From Chitinophagaceae bacterium (GTDB taxonomy: Bacteria > Bacteroidota > Bacteroidia > Chitinophagales > Chitinophagaceae): a stretch of 64,000 nt of DNA. Positions 1 to 8,770 of the stretch are shown here, piece after piece. Both the position numbers and the translations under genes were made by a program. Each line of letters opens with the position of its first letter. Positions within the stretch are counted from its first letter, which is position 1. The notes below the pieces were generated by a model. The model did no database searches. It was not told where the DNA came from and was given only the letters and a program-made list of their open reading frames with translations. Location of the stretch: positions 934,797-998,796 of the forward strand of contig JADKAJ010000002.1 of NCBI GenBank assembly GCA_016719165.1, read 5' to 3'.

Positions 1-516
1 CAAAGCTGCCAATCCTTTTTCAAAATCTTTTCCCATTTGCTCATCCATACTGTAAAAAAGATTGAAAATATTCCAGGGCCTGGGTGTATCCATTTCAAAA
101 TTCCATATGACGGAGCTTACACCGTTAGATTCATTCAACGTGAAAAAAGAACCGGCTTTCCCCTTTTTCGGTTTAATAAAGGTAATAGCATGTACAATTT
201 TTTTACCTGGTTCTATAGATACAATCTCCATCCTCCCATCTCCCGATATTTCAGGGCTTCCTGTCCATGTTGTTACGGCGCCCACTGTTCCGTCAGTTCC
301 GGAAATGGTATGCTTTACGGTCGAATCCTGCTGATTCCATGCGGCCCATGTATTAAAATTTTCCAATTTGGCCAATTGCTCAAAAACAACAGCAGCCGGT
401 GCCTTGATAGTAATTGTTCTTTCAAGCTTTTGTTTTACAGGCATTATAAGGGAAAGAACAGCTGTTACGGCTACCAGTGACAGCAGGAAGAAGAAAAATA
501 GGCGTAATGATTTCAT
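1..516 (-). CDS. SRPBCC-family protein (3' end cut by window)
   Basis: The reading frame opens with ATG at 516 and stays open to base 1, giving 172 residues with the C-terminus outside the window. An N-terminal hydrophobic helix (about residues 4-22, rich in F and L) suggests a membrane anchor or signal peptide. It is followed by the pattern of the SRPBCC / polyketide-cyclase fold: TITIKAPAAVVFEQLAKLEN, then a Trp-rich NTWAAW, and a GTVGAVTTWTG strand. Members bind small hydrophobic ligands or act as cyclases; the ligand here cannot be inferred. It ends 18 bp upstream of the M16 peptidase stop side, so the two minus-strand genes may be co-transcribed. Confidence 0.72.
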   Translation of the reverse strand, partial: MKSLRLFFFFLLSLVAVTAVLSLIMPVKQKLERTITIKAPAAVVFEQLAKLENFNTWAAWNQQDSTVKHTISGTDGTVGAVTTWTGSPEISGDGRMEIVSIEPGKKIVHAITFIKPKKGKAGSFFTLNESNGVSSVIWNFEMDTPRPWNIFNLFYSMDEQMGKDFEKGLAAL

Positions 517-534
517 GGCTGTTAGTTAATAATG

Positions 535-3378
535 CTAAAATGCTTTTAATGGCTTTTCTTCTTGTTTAGCAGGTTTCAACGTCGCTCTTATGTAACTATT
601 CAGGTTGATATACTTCTTCGCCGCATCCTGAATTATTTTTGAACTGAGGTTATCAATCATTTTCTGTTTATTCAGAATATCCGAAGGGTTGGTGCCATAG
701 AAATAGGCATCAAACAAGTTATTAGACCAGAAGATATTCTGCTTGATATCCACTTCCAGTTTTCTTTTCTGCTGTTCTTTGATTTTCTCAAGGTCCTCGG
801 CACTTACTCCTGTTTTAATTATTTTTCTTAACTCATCAATGGCTGCAGCTGTTAAAGTATCTGCATTTTCAGGAGCACAGGGAAATGAAATATTGAAAGT
901 TGAACTGCTATAAGGAATCCTGTTCATGCCACCATATGCACTAACACCATACACCCCAGCTTTTTCTTCCCGAAGTTGTTCTACCAGTTTTATATTCATC
1001 AGTTCCCCCAGGCTCAGAAGGGCATAAGCTTCATTGGTATTGTATACTGCAGGAACTGTAAATACCAGGTTGACCAGGCTCTTTGGATCTTCGCCTTTGG
1101 TGATAACCTTATCTACTTTACCCTTTGGAGGACGGATACCCAGGTCCCGGTAGGTTTCTTTTTTCGCTATAGCTGGCAAGCTTCCGATATATTTTTCTAA
1201 TAATGACCTGATTGAATCCTCATCAAAGGAGCCGATAAACAGAAAAGTAAAATCACCGGCATTGGAAAATCTTTCTTTATAGATCTGAATACTGCGGTCA
1301 AGATTTATTTTATCAAAATCAGTTGGTTTAGGCAATGCTCCGGCACGGGGATGGTTCTGGGTCATTATTTTTTGAAATTCTCCGCTAAAATATATCTGGG
1401 GATTGGCCGCGATATTCGCATACAGTTGTTTCTGCCTGGTTTTAAAGGATTCAAAGGCTGCTGCATCTTTCTTGGGGGCAGTGAAATAAAGATGGATCAG
1501 CTGCAGCAGCGTTTCTGTTTCTTTAGGAATAGTATTTCCACTCATTCCTTCGCTGTACGTACCAATGGTAGGGGTCAGGCTGGTGTTTTTCCCTTTCAGC
1601 ATATTACCAAGATCGATAGCAGAAAAGTTTCCCACCCCGCTTTGCACTACAATGTTTGCAGCATTTATTGCTGAATAGTAATCTGCATCTTTTACCAGTG
1701 AATGGCCGCCTTTGCTGAAAGCCCTGAATAAAATTTCATCGTTCTTGAAGTTGGTTGGTTTTAATAATACAGTTGCGCCGTTAGCTAATTTTATTGTAGT
1801 AGTTCCCAGCTCTTCATCAGCTTTCGAACTGATGATTTTTCCTGGTTTCAGTTTGCCCGGTTCTATCAAACTGGTAGCAAGCACTTTTTCTTTGTAGGGT
1901 TCAATAGCTGCAATATCTACTGCCGACAGCACATTGTTTACTTCTGCTGGGGAAGGAATTTTGACACCTTCTTTATCAGGCGCATTTAAGGTTACCACCA
2001 TATTGTTTTTGGTGATCCATTGCGCAGCCAGTTTATTGACATCCTGTAATGTTACTGATGACAAGTGTTGCTTTACAAAATCATATTCCCATTCTATGCC
2101 TGGGATAGGTTCATTCACGAGGAAATTACCTGCATATTCATCTGCATATTTGTAAGATTCTTCTTTTTCCCTTTCATTGAATATGCGGTCATAAAAACTT
2201 TGTATTTGTTTTTTCTGAAGTTCAAATTCAGAGGGGGTAAATCCATAGAGCAATACTCTCCTGTTTTCTTCCATCAACGCATATAAAGAACGGGCCATGC
2301 CTGTATCACTGGTGTTGGCAAATAGCTGGTAAGCATCTTTGGTTCTGGCATAACTTTCACCATAGTAGGATCCGGCCCCCACAAAGGGTGGATTGGGTTT
2401 TAAGGTTACTTCCCGGAAACGGTTATTCAGCATGCCGGTAAACAGCATTTCATTCATATAGCGGACATAATCACCAATCGTGGTTTCTGGCAGCGGATCT
2501 TTTTTAAATAGCACTTCAACAGAGGGGAAAGCAGTTTCTTTATCTTTTGCCACTACGGTTAGAACTTCGGTGTGATCTGGTACTGGAAATGTTTCCCTTT
2601 TTCGGGGTGCAGTTGCAGCGGGAATATCTCCAAATGTTTCTTTCACTTTCTGCTCCATATCATTCACATCAATATCGCCTACAATTATGATTGCCTGCAG
2701 ATCGGGCCGGTACCAGTCAGTATAAAACCGTTTCAAGGCTGCATGTGAGAAATTACGAAGAGATTCAATTTTGCCGATCGGTAATCTTTCTGCATATTTT
2801 GAACCCTGGTACTGTACCGGTAATGTCTGCTTCATCATCCTCTCATCAGCCCCGCGGCTCAGTCTCCATTCCTCTATCACTACACCTCTTTCCTTTTCGA
2901 TTTCCAGCGAATCAAGCAATGCGTTGTGTGCCCAGTCTTCCAGTATCTGAAGACCTTTATCTACCAGGCCGGGTTTATCTGTGGGAACAGGAAGCATATA
3001 AACCGTCTCATCAAAACTGGTATAGGCATTCAGGTCAGCTCCAAATTCAACACCAATGCTCTGCAGGTAGCTTACCAGTTCGTTCTTCGGAAAACGTTTG
3101 GTGCCATTAAAATTCATATGCTCCATAAAATGGGCCAGGCCCTGCTGATCCTCATCTTCCAGTACAGAACCCGTATTCACTACCAGGCGCAGCTCTACCC
3201 GTTGTTCAGGTTTTTTATTTTGCCTGATATAATAGGTGAGACCGTTTGATAACCGGCCAATTTTTACTTTCGGATCAACCGGCATCGGTTGTTCCGGATT
3301 TATTTGTGCTGATAATTGTACACTAAAACTGCCAAACAGCAGTAACAACCAAAATCTTGTGAGAGCTTGCATACACAT
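535..3378 (-). CDS. M16-family (insulinase-like) zinc metallopeptidase, secreted
   Basis: A 947-residue two-half M16 peptidase. A signal peptide covers about residues 4-25 (ending LSAQ), so it is exported to the periplasm or surface. The inverted zinc motif HFMEH lies at residues 83-87, and a Glu in KERGVVIEE near residue 163 is the probable third ligand. The C-terminal half carries the usual inactive M16 repeat. Family members degrade peptides, including processed targeting peptides. MCM at the start gives two possible initiators; the second Met (3372) keeps the same signal peptide. Intact and of normal length. Confidence 0.9.
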   Translation of the reverse strand: MCMQALTRFWLLLLFGSFSVQLSAQINPEQPMPVDPKVKIGRLSNGLTYYIRQNKKPEQRVELRLVVNTGSVLEDEDQQGLAHFMEHMNFNGTKRFPKNELVSYLQSIGVEFGADLNAYTSFDETVYMLPVPTDKPGLVDKGLQILEDWAHNALLDSLEIEKERGVVIEEWRLSRGADERMMKQTLPVQYQGSKYAERLPIGKIESLRNFSHAALKRFYTDWYRPDLQAIIIVGDIDVNDMEQKVKETFGDIPAATAPRKRETFPVPDHTEVLTVVAKDKETAFPSVEVLFKKDPLPETTIGDYVRYMNEMLFTGMLNNRFREVTLKPNPPFVGAGSYYGESYARTKDAYQLFANTSDTGMARSLYALMEENRRVLLYGFTPSEFELQKKQIQSFYDRIFNEREKEESYKYADEYAGNFLVNEPIPGIEWEYDFVKQHLSSVTLQDVNKLAAQWITKNNMVVTLNAPDKEGVKIPSPAEVNNVLSAVDIAAIEPYKEKVLATSLIEPGKLKPGKIISSKADEELGTTTIKLANGATVLLKPTNFKNDEILFRAFSKGGHSLVKDADYYSAINAANIVVQSGVGNFSAIDLGNMLKGKNTSLTPTIGTYSEGMSGNTIPKETETLLQLIHLYFTAPKKDAAAFESFKTRQKQLYANIAANPQIYFSGEFQKIMTQNHPRAGALPKPTDFDKINLDRSIQIYKERFSNAGDFTFLFIGSFDEDSIRSLLEKYIGSLPAIAKKETYRDLGIRPPKGKVDKVITKGEDPKSLVNLVFTVPAVYNTNEAYALLSLGELMNIKLVEQLREEKAGVYGVSAYGGMNRIPYSSSTFNISFPCAPENADTLTAAAIDELRKIIKTGVSAEDLEKIKEQQKRKLEVDIKQNIFWSNNLFDAYFYGTNPSDILNKQKMIDNLSSKIIQDAAKKYINLNSYIRATLKPAKQEEKPLKAF

Positions 3379-3429
3379 AATTTTACTACAGTAAATTTAT
3401 TTATATGGTATTGCTTTAGGAAATAAAAA

Positions 3430-3453
3430 ATCCCGGCGGTTGATTGCCGGGAT
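3430..3453 (-). terminator. Intrinsic terminator after msrB
   Basis: An 8-bp stem (TCCCGGC with GCCGGGA plus one A-T pair) with an 8-nt loop lies just beyond the msrB stop. On the minus strand it is followed by a run of T (complement of AAATAAAAAA at 3421-3430). It also separates msrB from the M16 gene. Confidence 0.75.
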
Positions 3454-3472
3454 CAATCTTTTCATAATCACC

Positions 3473-4051
3473 CTATTGCTGTGGTTTTTCCTTATAGTTT
3501 TTCTCTGCATCCTTTGCCTTTGCAAAGTCAAGTATAACGCCATTTATGCAATAGCGTAAACCCGTCGGAGGAGGTCCATCGTCAAATACATGACCGAGGT
3601 GGGCTTTGCAACGGCCACATTGTACTTCGGTTCTTTCCATGCCATGCGTATTGTCGGGAGTGTAAATAATACTCCCTTTACTGATTGGTTCATAAAAACT
3701 CGGCCAGCCGCAACCACTGTCAAATTTAGTGTCACTTTTAAATAATGCATTACCACAGGCTGCGCAGTAATAAGTGCCAACTTCCTTAAACTTTTCAAAC
3801 TTACTGGTCCAGGGCCTTTCCGTACCTTTCTGACGGGCAATATAAAAGACATCTGACGGAAGTATCTTTTTCCACTCTTCCTCGCTCATATTTATTTTGG
3901 AGGTATCAGATGTAGAATAAACGGGGTTATTTTTTTTAGTGGTATCCATTTTGGCCGTATTAGTAGTGGAATTATTGTTCTGTGAATAACTGCATTGCTG
4001 GAGCAATCCTGTAGTAACAACCAGTAATATTAGTCTTGCTATTGTGCTCAT
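3473..4051 (-). CDS. msrB: Peptide-methionine (R)-S-oxide reductase, lipoprotein form
   Basis: MsrB reduces the R epimer of methionine sulfoxide in oxidised proteins. Two CxxC zinc pairs (CAAC and CGRC) and the catalytic RYCIN motif are present, as is CGWPSF, giving a full SelR domain over the C-terminal 125 residues. The N-terminus is a lipoprotein signal with LLQQC, so the enzyme is probably anchored in the periplasm. The frame can start at 4066 (MLNNNM), but a TAnnTTTG box overlaps that codon, so the ATG at 4051 (MSTIARL) is preferred, giving 192 residues. A terminator follows. Intact. Confidence 0.9.
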   Translation of the reverse strand: MSTIARLILLVVTTGLLQQCSYSQNNNSTTNTAKMDTTKKNNPVYSTSDTSKINMSEEEWKKILPSDVFYIARQKGTERPWTSKFEKFKEVGTYYCAACGNALFKSDTKFDSGCGWPSFYEPISKGSIIYTPDNTHGMERTEVQCGRCKAHLGHVFDDGPPPTGLRYCINGVILDFAKAKDAEKNYKEKPQQ

Positions 4052-4063
4052 ATTATTGTTTAA

Positions 4064-4071
4064 CAAATTTA
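4064..4071 (-). promoter_or_regulatory. -7 promoter box for msrB
   Basis: Minus-strand TAAATTTG fits the Bacteroidota -7 consensus TAnnTTTG and lies 12 nt before the ATG at 4051. No convincing -33 TTG at normal spacing was found, so this is a partial match. Confidence 0.45.
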
Positions 4072-4190
4072 CGCAAACAAGGTTGGACCGGTTTGGGCTT
4101 TAGTAACAACTTAGATTTGTTAACATTTTGATGGCAAATAACATTTCAGCGAAATGTAGGCGGAAGATAGATATTTTAACCCCTGTACAT

Positions 4191-4198
4191 TATATTTG
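4191..4198 (+). promoter_or_regulatory. -7 promoter box for adk
   Basis: TATATTTG matches TAnnTTTG and sits 20 nt before the ATG at 4219, giving a short leader. The -33 element was not clear. Confidence 0.45.
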
Positions 4199-4218
4199 TC
4201 CATACACCAAGATTGATA

Positions 4219-4809
4219 ATGATTATGTTTAATTTGATCTTATTTGGCCCTCCGGGAAGCGGAAAAGGAACTCAATCGGATAAACTGGTTGAAAAATATG
4301 GGTTGAAGCACCTTTCTACCGGCAATTTGTTGCGGCAGGAAATAGCGGACAAAACACCGCTGGGTATTGAAGCTAAAAGTTTTATGGATAAAGGCCAATT
4401 AGTGCCCGATGAAGTGGTAATTGGCATGGTGGACTCTTATTTTGATCAGCATAAGGGTGCCAAAGGATTTTTATTTGATGGTTTCCCCCGTACAGTGGCG
4501 CAGGCGGTAGCGTTGGATAAATTGCTTGATTTAAAAAATACAAGCATAGCTTCGGTATTGGCACTGGAAGTAAGCGAGGAAGAATTAGTGAAAAGATTGC
4601 TGAACCGCGGCAAAACTTCTGGAAGGAGTGATGACACCAATGAAGAAGTGATCAGGAAGCGGTTTGCAGTGTATATTAATGAGACAACACCGGTAGCGGA
4701 GCATTACAAAAAAGCAAAGAAATTTATAGCTATAAAAGGTGAAGGCAGTGTAAACGAAATTTTTAGTGCTTTATGTAAATCGATAGATAAGAAAATGGAC
4801 AGGGATTAG
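4219..4809 (+). CDS. adk: Adenylate kinase
   Basis: Catalyses ATP + AMP to 2 ADP in the cytoplasm. The P-loop GPPGSGKGT is near the N-terminus. It is followed by the AMP-binding region (HLSTGNLLR), FDGFPRT, and a short LID segment lacking the zinc Cys residues, so this is the short-lid form of about 190 residues. The frame is open from a TTG at 4213, but the ATG at 4219 or the one at 4225 (MFNLILFG) is the credible start. Monocistronic; converges on the rhomboid gene that ends at 4819. Confidence 0.95.
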   Translation: MIMFNLILFGPPGSGKGTQSDKLVEKYGLKHLSTGNLLRQEIADKTPLGIEAKSFMDKGQLVPDEVVIGMVDSYFDQHKGAKGFLFDGFPRTVAQAVALDKLLDLKNTSIASVLALEVSEEELVKRLLNRGKTSGRSDDTNEEVIRKRFAVYINETTPVAEHYKKAKKFIAIKGEGSVNEIFSALCKSIDKKMDRD

Positions 4810-4818
4810 CCTGCATTC

Positions 4819-5751
4819 TTATACTTCATCTTCACTTGCCCTTTTTAATAAATCTTTTTCTTCAGCTGTCAGGGAGTTGTATCCTTTCTGGTTTATCTTA
4901 TCCAGGATATCATCAATTCGCTGCTGGGTTACATTCGGCGTTCTTTTATAAGGGTCTGAGGAGGACTTATAAAATAATTGTTCTTTAATACTCTTTTGTC
5001 CCCGCCGGGGCTTATCCGGGTTAAAGAGATTGTTTACCCAATCAAAGAAGTTGCTCATCCAATCACTCCAATCGTATCCACGCCGGATCAGCCAGATAAA
5101 TAAAAAGCCCATAAATGCACCTGCTACTTGCGGCATATAGGCTTCCACGCTGTAATAAGGAACGGTGGCAATTGAAATGACCAGGTAAAAAGCTGTGAGT
5201 ATCCATAACGGGAAGCCTCCGTTTAACATAGGAAAGATCCTGTATCCCGGGGAAACCATGGTGGTAGCAACGGCAATAGCCGTAATGCTTGCTGAAGCTC
5301 CAAAATAAACAGCATTTGCAGGGGTCTGTGCCGCAGGTAAAAGATTAACGGCGATAAGAAAAGCAATAGCCCCGGCCAATCCGCCATAGATGAATAAGGG
5401 AATAATTTTCCTGTTGCCTGTCAGGTCCTGCATGATGTAACCAAAAGTCCAGAGCCAGAGCATATTCGCCAGTGTCATCCAGATTCCTACATGGGTAAAC
5501 ATGGCGGTGAGAATGGTCCATGGCCGTGAGGCAAAATTATTCATGTCAGCCGGAAGGACAACCCATTTCAATGCTTCGTTAGAAAAGCGGGAAGCGACGA
5601 TAGCTTCCTCCCGGAATAAAAAGTAATAAAACACTTTGATGAGTGCCAGGGTAATAAATACAACAAGATTAATAATGATCAGCCTTGTCAGTGTATTATC
5701 ACTTTGTCCCAGCGAAATTCGTTGTTTGTATTGCTTTTCGGTAAAAGGCAT
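4819..5751 (-). CDS. Rhomboid-like membrane protein, probable pseudoprotease
   Basis: A 310-residue rhomboid with about six membrane helices and a C-terminal tail resembling DUF6576 (GYNSLTAEEKDLL). The Ser motif is present as GASAS near residue 153. At the position of the TM6 catalytic His (normally HLGG or similar) the sequence reads PQVAGAFMG, with Gln208 in place of His. Family knowledge says Ser and His form the catalytic dyad, so this copy is predicted to be inactive and perhaps scaffolding. It lies 106 bp downstream of an intact rhomboid on the same strand, so the two are likely partners. Confidence 0.82.
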   Translation of the reverse strand: MPFTEKQYKQRISLGQSDNTLTRLIIINLVVFITLALIKVFYYFLFREEAIVASRFSNEALKWVVLPADMNNFASRPWTILTAMFTHVGIWMTLANMLWLWTFGYIMQDLTGNRKIIPLFIYGGLAGAIAFLIAVNLLPAAQTPANAVYFGASASITAIAVATTMVSPGYRIFPMLNGGFPLWILTAFYLVISIATVPYYSVEAYMPQVAGAFMGFLFIWLIRRGYDWSDWMSNFFDWVNNLFNPDKPRRGQKSIKEQLFYKSSSDPYKRTPNVTQQRIDDILDKINQKGYNSLTAEEKDLLKRASEDEV

Positions 5752-5857
5752 ATCTCACTTTATCAGGTTGCAAATGTAGGCTAAGTGTTCAAAGGAGAGA
5801 AGAATACAAAGATGTCTTTGTTTTGAAAGGGATCTCTTTGACCTTTTATACACTTCT

Positions 5858-6601
5858 TTAATACAACGATCTGCGGTTAGTTTTGTTCCAGTAGAGAACA
5901 ATAAAAAAGCCGGTAACAGCACCACCCAGGTGGGCAAAATGGGCAATATTATCACCACTGATGCGGGCCACTCCCCCAAAAAGGTCAATAGCAGCTAACC
6001 CGAGCATAGCCCATTTGGCTTTAACCGGGAAGGGGATAAACATGATATACAGCTCCGTATTGGGAAATAAATAAGCAAAGGCCATCATCACACCCATTAC
6101 AGCACCCGATGCACCCAGTGCCGGGGCAGCAGCTCCGAGGTGTGATTTTACAGCTTCAATATCATTTTCGTTAAAGGCCTGCAGCAGTTGTTCGCAGCGG
6201 AAATATTGCATACCTAAATGCAGGGCGGCTGCACCTAAGCCACAAGCCAGGTAAAAAAACAGGAATCTCTTTCCGCCCCATACATTTTCAAGCACTCTTC
6301 CAAACATCCATAGTGTAAACATATTAAACAGGATATGAAACAACATTGGAGGTGGCGCATGAGAAAACATATGCGTTACGATCTGGTACGGTTGAAATTG
6401 CTGGGAAGCATCGAGGGCACCGGACTGAACAAGCAGGTCATGCAATTTATCCGGCATCAGCGGCCATAGCATAAATCGTTCTGTAATGGCAAATTGATTA
6501 GCCAGTAAGATCTGTGCCAGGTAAACCAGCACATTAATGATGATCAGATTTTTAACAATGGGCGGAAAGCCATCAGGCCGGGTGTATCGAAAATCACTCA
6601 T
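5858..6601 (-). CDS. Rhomboid intramembrane serine protease
   Basis: A 247-residue, six-helix rhomboid. Catalytic Ser165 lies in GASGAVMG, and His224 in HFAHLGGAVTG on the last helix. H89 and N93 in HILFNMF complete the usual active-site cluster. Rhomboids cut membrane-spanning substrates inside the bilayer; the substrate is unknown. It is upstream of the rhomboid that lacks the catalytic His, giving an active/inactive pair. Confidence 0.92.
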   Translation of the reverse strand: MSDFRYTRPDGFPPIVKNLIIINVLVYLAQILLANQFAITERFMLWPLMPDKLHDLLVQSGALDASQQFQPYQIVTHMFSHAPPPMLFHILFNMFTLWMFGRVLENVWGGKRFLFFYLACGLGAAALHLGMQYFRCEQLLQAFNENDIEAVKSHLGAAAPALGASGAVMGVMMAFAYLFPNTELYIMFIPFPVKAKWAMLGLAAIDLFGGVARISGDNIAHFAHLGGAVTGFFIVLYWNKTNRRSLY

Positions 6602-6756
6602 TGGGCAAAAATAAGTTTTATTGTATGGCTTTGTGCTGGTTGCCTGTAATCAATAGTAAATCTTTATTTAAAATATAGCCGGTAGTTATTTTCCCTTTGC
6701 TATTTGTAAAGGAACTGTGGATGAATTCTCATTGTTTTTAAATAATTTTATTACTG

Positions 6757-7182
6757 ATGCATAAATCAATAATAGTTTTGTTGTTCCTTATGCTTTACAT
6801 GCCGTGCCGTGCCCAAGACACATTAACGGCATTTACTAAGCAGCTTTCTTATCGCTGGCCTTCCTGGCGGTTGGATGGAAAAAAGATACATCTAAGTAAA
6901 CTGGGTTTCGAGATTCTCAAAGTGGAAGCGGCTGTGCCCTGGTATCAAAAATCAAAAAATAATGAAACAAAGGCTTACCTGGCCATGGGAAGTGCAGCAA
7001 TCTTAGCCATTCTTGGCAGCCCCGAAACCGATATAACCAGCCCCCGTTTTGGAAAAAATAATCTGGGGTACTCCATCGGATCTTTAGTAGCTGGCGGAGT
7101 AAGTATATTTTTCTATAGCCGAGCCAGAAAGTTTCTGAAAAAAGCTGTACGAATTTATAATGAAAAGCGTTTAATTTATTAG
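6757..7182 (+). CDS. Hypothetical exported membrane protein
   Basis: 141 residues with a signal peptide (residues 1-19, ending CRAQ) and two later hydrophobic stretches (about residues 74-86 and 108-121), which suggest a small envelope protein. Not recognised as a named family. Its stop overlaps the convergent rlmD stop by 4 bp. Upstream to 6601 there is only a T/A-rich divergent spacer. Confidence 0.7.
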   Translation: MHKSIIVLLFLMLYMPCRAQDTLTAFTKQLSYRWPSWRLDGKKIHLSKLGFEILKVEAAVPWYQKSKNNETKAYLAMGSAAILAILGSPETDITSPRFGKNNLGYSIGSLVAGGVSIFFYSRARKFLKKAVRIYNEKRLIY

Positions 7183-8588
7183 GCTTTCAATTTCAACTGC
7201 ACCACATTCTCGATATGATGTGTATGCGGAAACATATCAACCGGCTGCACTCTGGTCACTGCATATTTTTCATCCAGTAAATTCAGGTCCCTTGCTTGTG
7301 TAGCCGGGTTACAACTTACATATACTACAACAGGTGCGGCTATATCGAGGATCTTTTGTACCAGTTTTTCATGCATACCAGCCCTTGGCGGGTCCGTAAT
7401 GATTACATCGGGTCGTCCGTGTGCAGCAAAGAACTCATCGTTGCAAATATCAATCACATCACCGGCGAAAAAAGAAGTTGAGTCCAGCTTATTCAACATT
7501 GCATTTTCTTTAGCATCTTCAATAGCTGCTTCAATCATCTCCACACCAATGATCTTTTTTGCTTTTTCGCTTACAAAAATGCCAATGCTGCCGGTGCCGC
7601 AGTACAGGTCGTATACTGTTTCATGGCCTGTCAGTTCAGCAAAATCCCTGGTAACCTTATATAGTTGTTCAGCCTGTTTGGTATTTGTCTGAAAGAAAGA
7701 TTTAGGCCCGATCTTGAACTGAAAATCTTCAAGCTTTTCTATCACATAGCCTTTGCCATGCCAGGTAACTGGCTCCAGGTCATATAAACTGTCGTTCCAT
7801 TTTGTATTGATGGTGTACAATAAAGTTGTAATAGCAGGGAATAGCTCCATTACATATTCCATCAGCTTGTTGATCTTTTCTTCATCATTTTCTGCCACTA
7901 CAATATTCACCATCAGTTCCCCGGTGGTACAAAGCCTCACCTGCATGGTTCGTAAAAAGCCAACATGATTCCGGATATCATAAAAAGGCCAGCCATTGCT
8001 TTTGGCAAATGCTTTAACGGCCAGTCGTATTGCATTGGTTGGTTCTGCCTGCAGATAACATTGTTCAATATCCACCACTTTATCAAAAAAACCTTTGGCA
8101 TGAAAACCGGCTACATCCTGCTGCCCGTTAATGGTTTCGTCAGCAATCTCTTCTTTCAATAAAAATCGCTTATTACCAAATGTGTACTCGATCTTATTGC
8201 GGTAGTATTTTGTCTCTGCTCCGCCAATGATTGGTTGAATGGGGGGCAGGGGTATTTTACCTATCCGTTGCAACACATCGCCTACCTGTTTGCTTTTATA
8301 TTGCAACTGCTTTTCATACGGTAGCATCTGCCACTGGCAGCCACCGCAAACACCGAAATGGGAGCAAAAGGGAGTAACTCTTTCACCGGAATAGGAATGG
8401 AATTGCAAGGGGACTCCTTCTGCCCAGTCTTTTTTATTTTTCAACAGGCGTACATCCACTACATCACCCGGTACCACATTCTCTATAAAGATCACTTTGC
8501 CTTCTACCCGGGACAGGCATTTGCCTTCAGCAGCGTAGTCCTCCACCAGGATTTTCTCCAGTACTATGTTTTTCTTTTTTTTTCTCAC
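7179..8588 (-). CDS. rlmD: 23S rRNA (uracil-C5)-methyltransferase, RlmD type
   Basis: Methylates a uracil of 23S rRNA using SAM. Order of parts: N-terminal TRAM domain (residues 8-65), the iron-sulfur Cys cluster CSHFGVCGGC (about residues 75-84), a central domain, then the SAM fold with DLYCGTGSIGIF and ITDPPRAG. The catalytic Cys is in YVSCNPATQARD. Family members include RlmC/RlmD and TrmA-like enzymes, so the exact target base is inferred. 469 residues, intact. Confidence 0.9.
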   Translation of the reverse strand: MRKKKKNIVLEKILVEDYAAEGKCLSRVEGKVIFIENVVPGDVVDVRLLKNKKDWAEGVPLQFHSYSGERVTPFCSHFGVCGGCQWQMLPYEKQLQYKSKQVGDVLQRIGKIPLPPIQPIIGGAETKYYRNKIEYTFGNKRFLLKEEIADETINGQQDVAGFHAKGFFDKVVDIEQCYLQAEPTNAIRLAVKAFAKSNGWPFYDIRNHVGFLRTMQVRLCTTGELMVNIVVAENDEEKINKLMEYVMELFPAITTLLYTINTKWNDSLYDLEPVTWHGKGYVIEKLEDFQFKIGPKSFFQTNTKQAEQLYKVTRDFAELTGHETVYDLYCGTGSIGIFVSEKAKKIIGVEMIEAAIEDAKENAMLNKLDSTSFFAGDVIDICNDEFFAAHGRPDVIITDPPRAGMHEKLVQKILDIAAPVVVYVSCNPATQARDLNLLDEKYAVTRVQPVDMFPHTHHIENVVQLKLKA

Positions 8589-8770
8589 GCCGCAAATATA
8601 CCTTAACCCGGCCTACCGGCAGGCAGGCTATATGGCGGGATTATCCCTGCACTATTTCCTTACGTGTAAAGCAACGGTTTTCATTGCCAACACTTCTTTA
8701 ACAGAGTTTTCCTGTCAGGGCTTCAATGGCTGGAGCTTTTTAAATAACTTTACGGGATTCATTCTGACTT

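Noticed and set aside
8611..8630. GGCCTACCGGCAGGCAGGC-like short palindrome upstream of the TlpA-like gene
   Set aside because: Only one copy seen in the window and its role cannot be judged; not listed as a repeat family.
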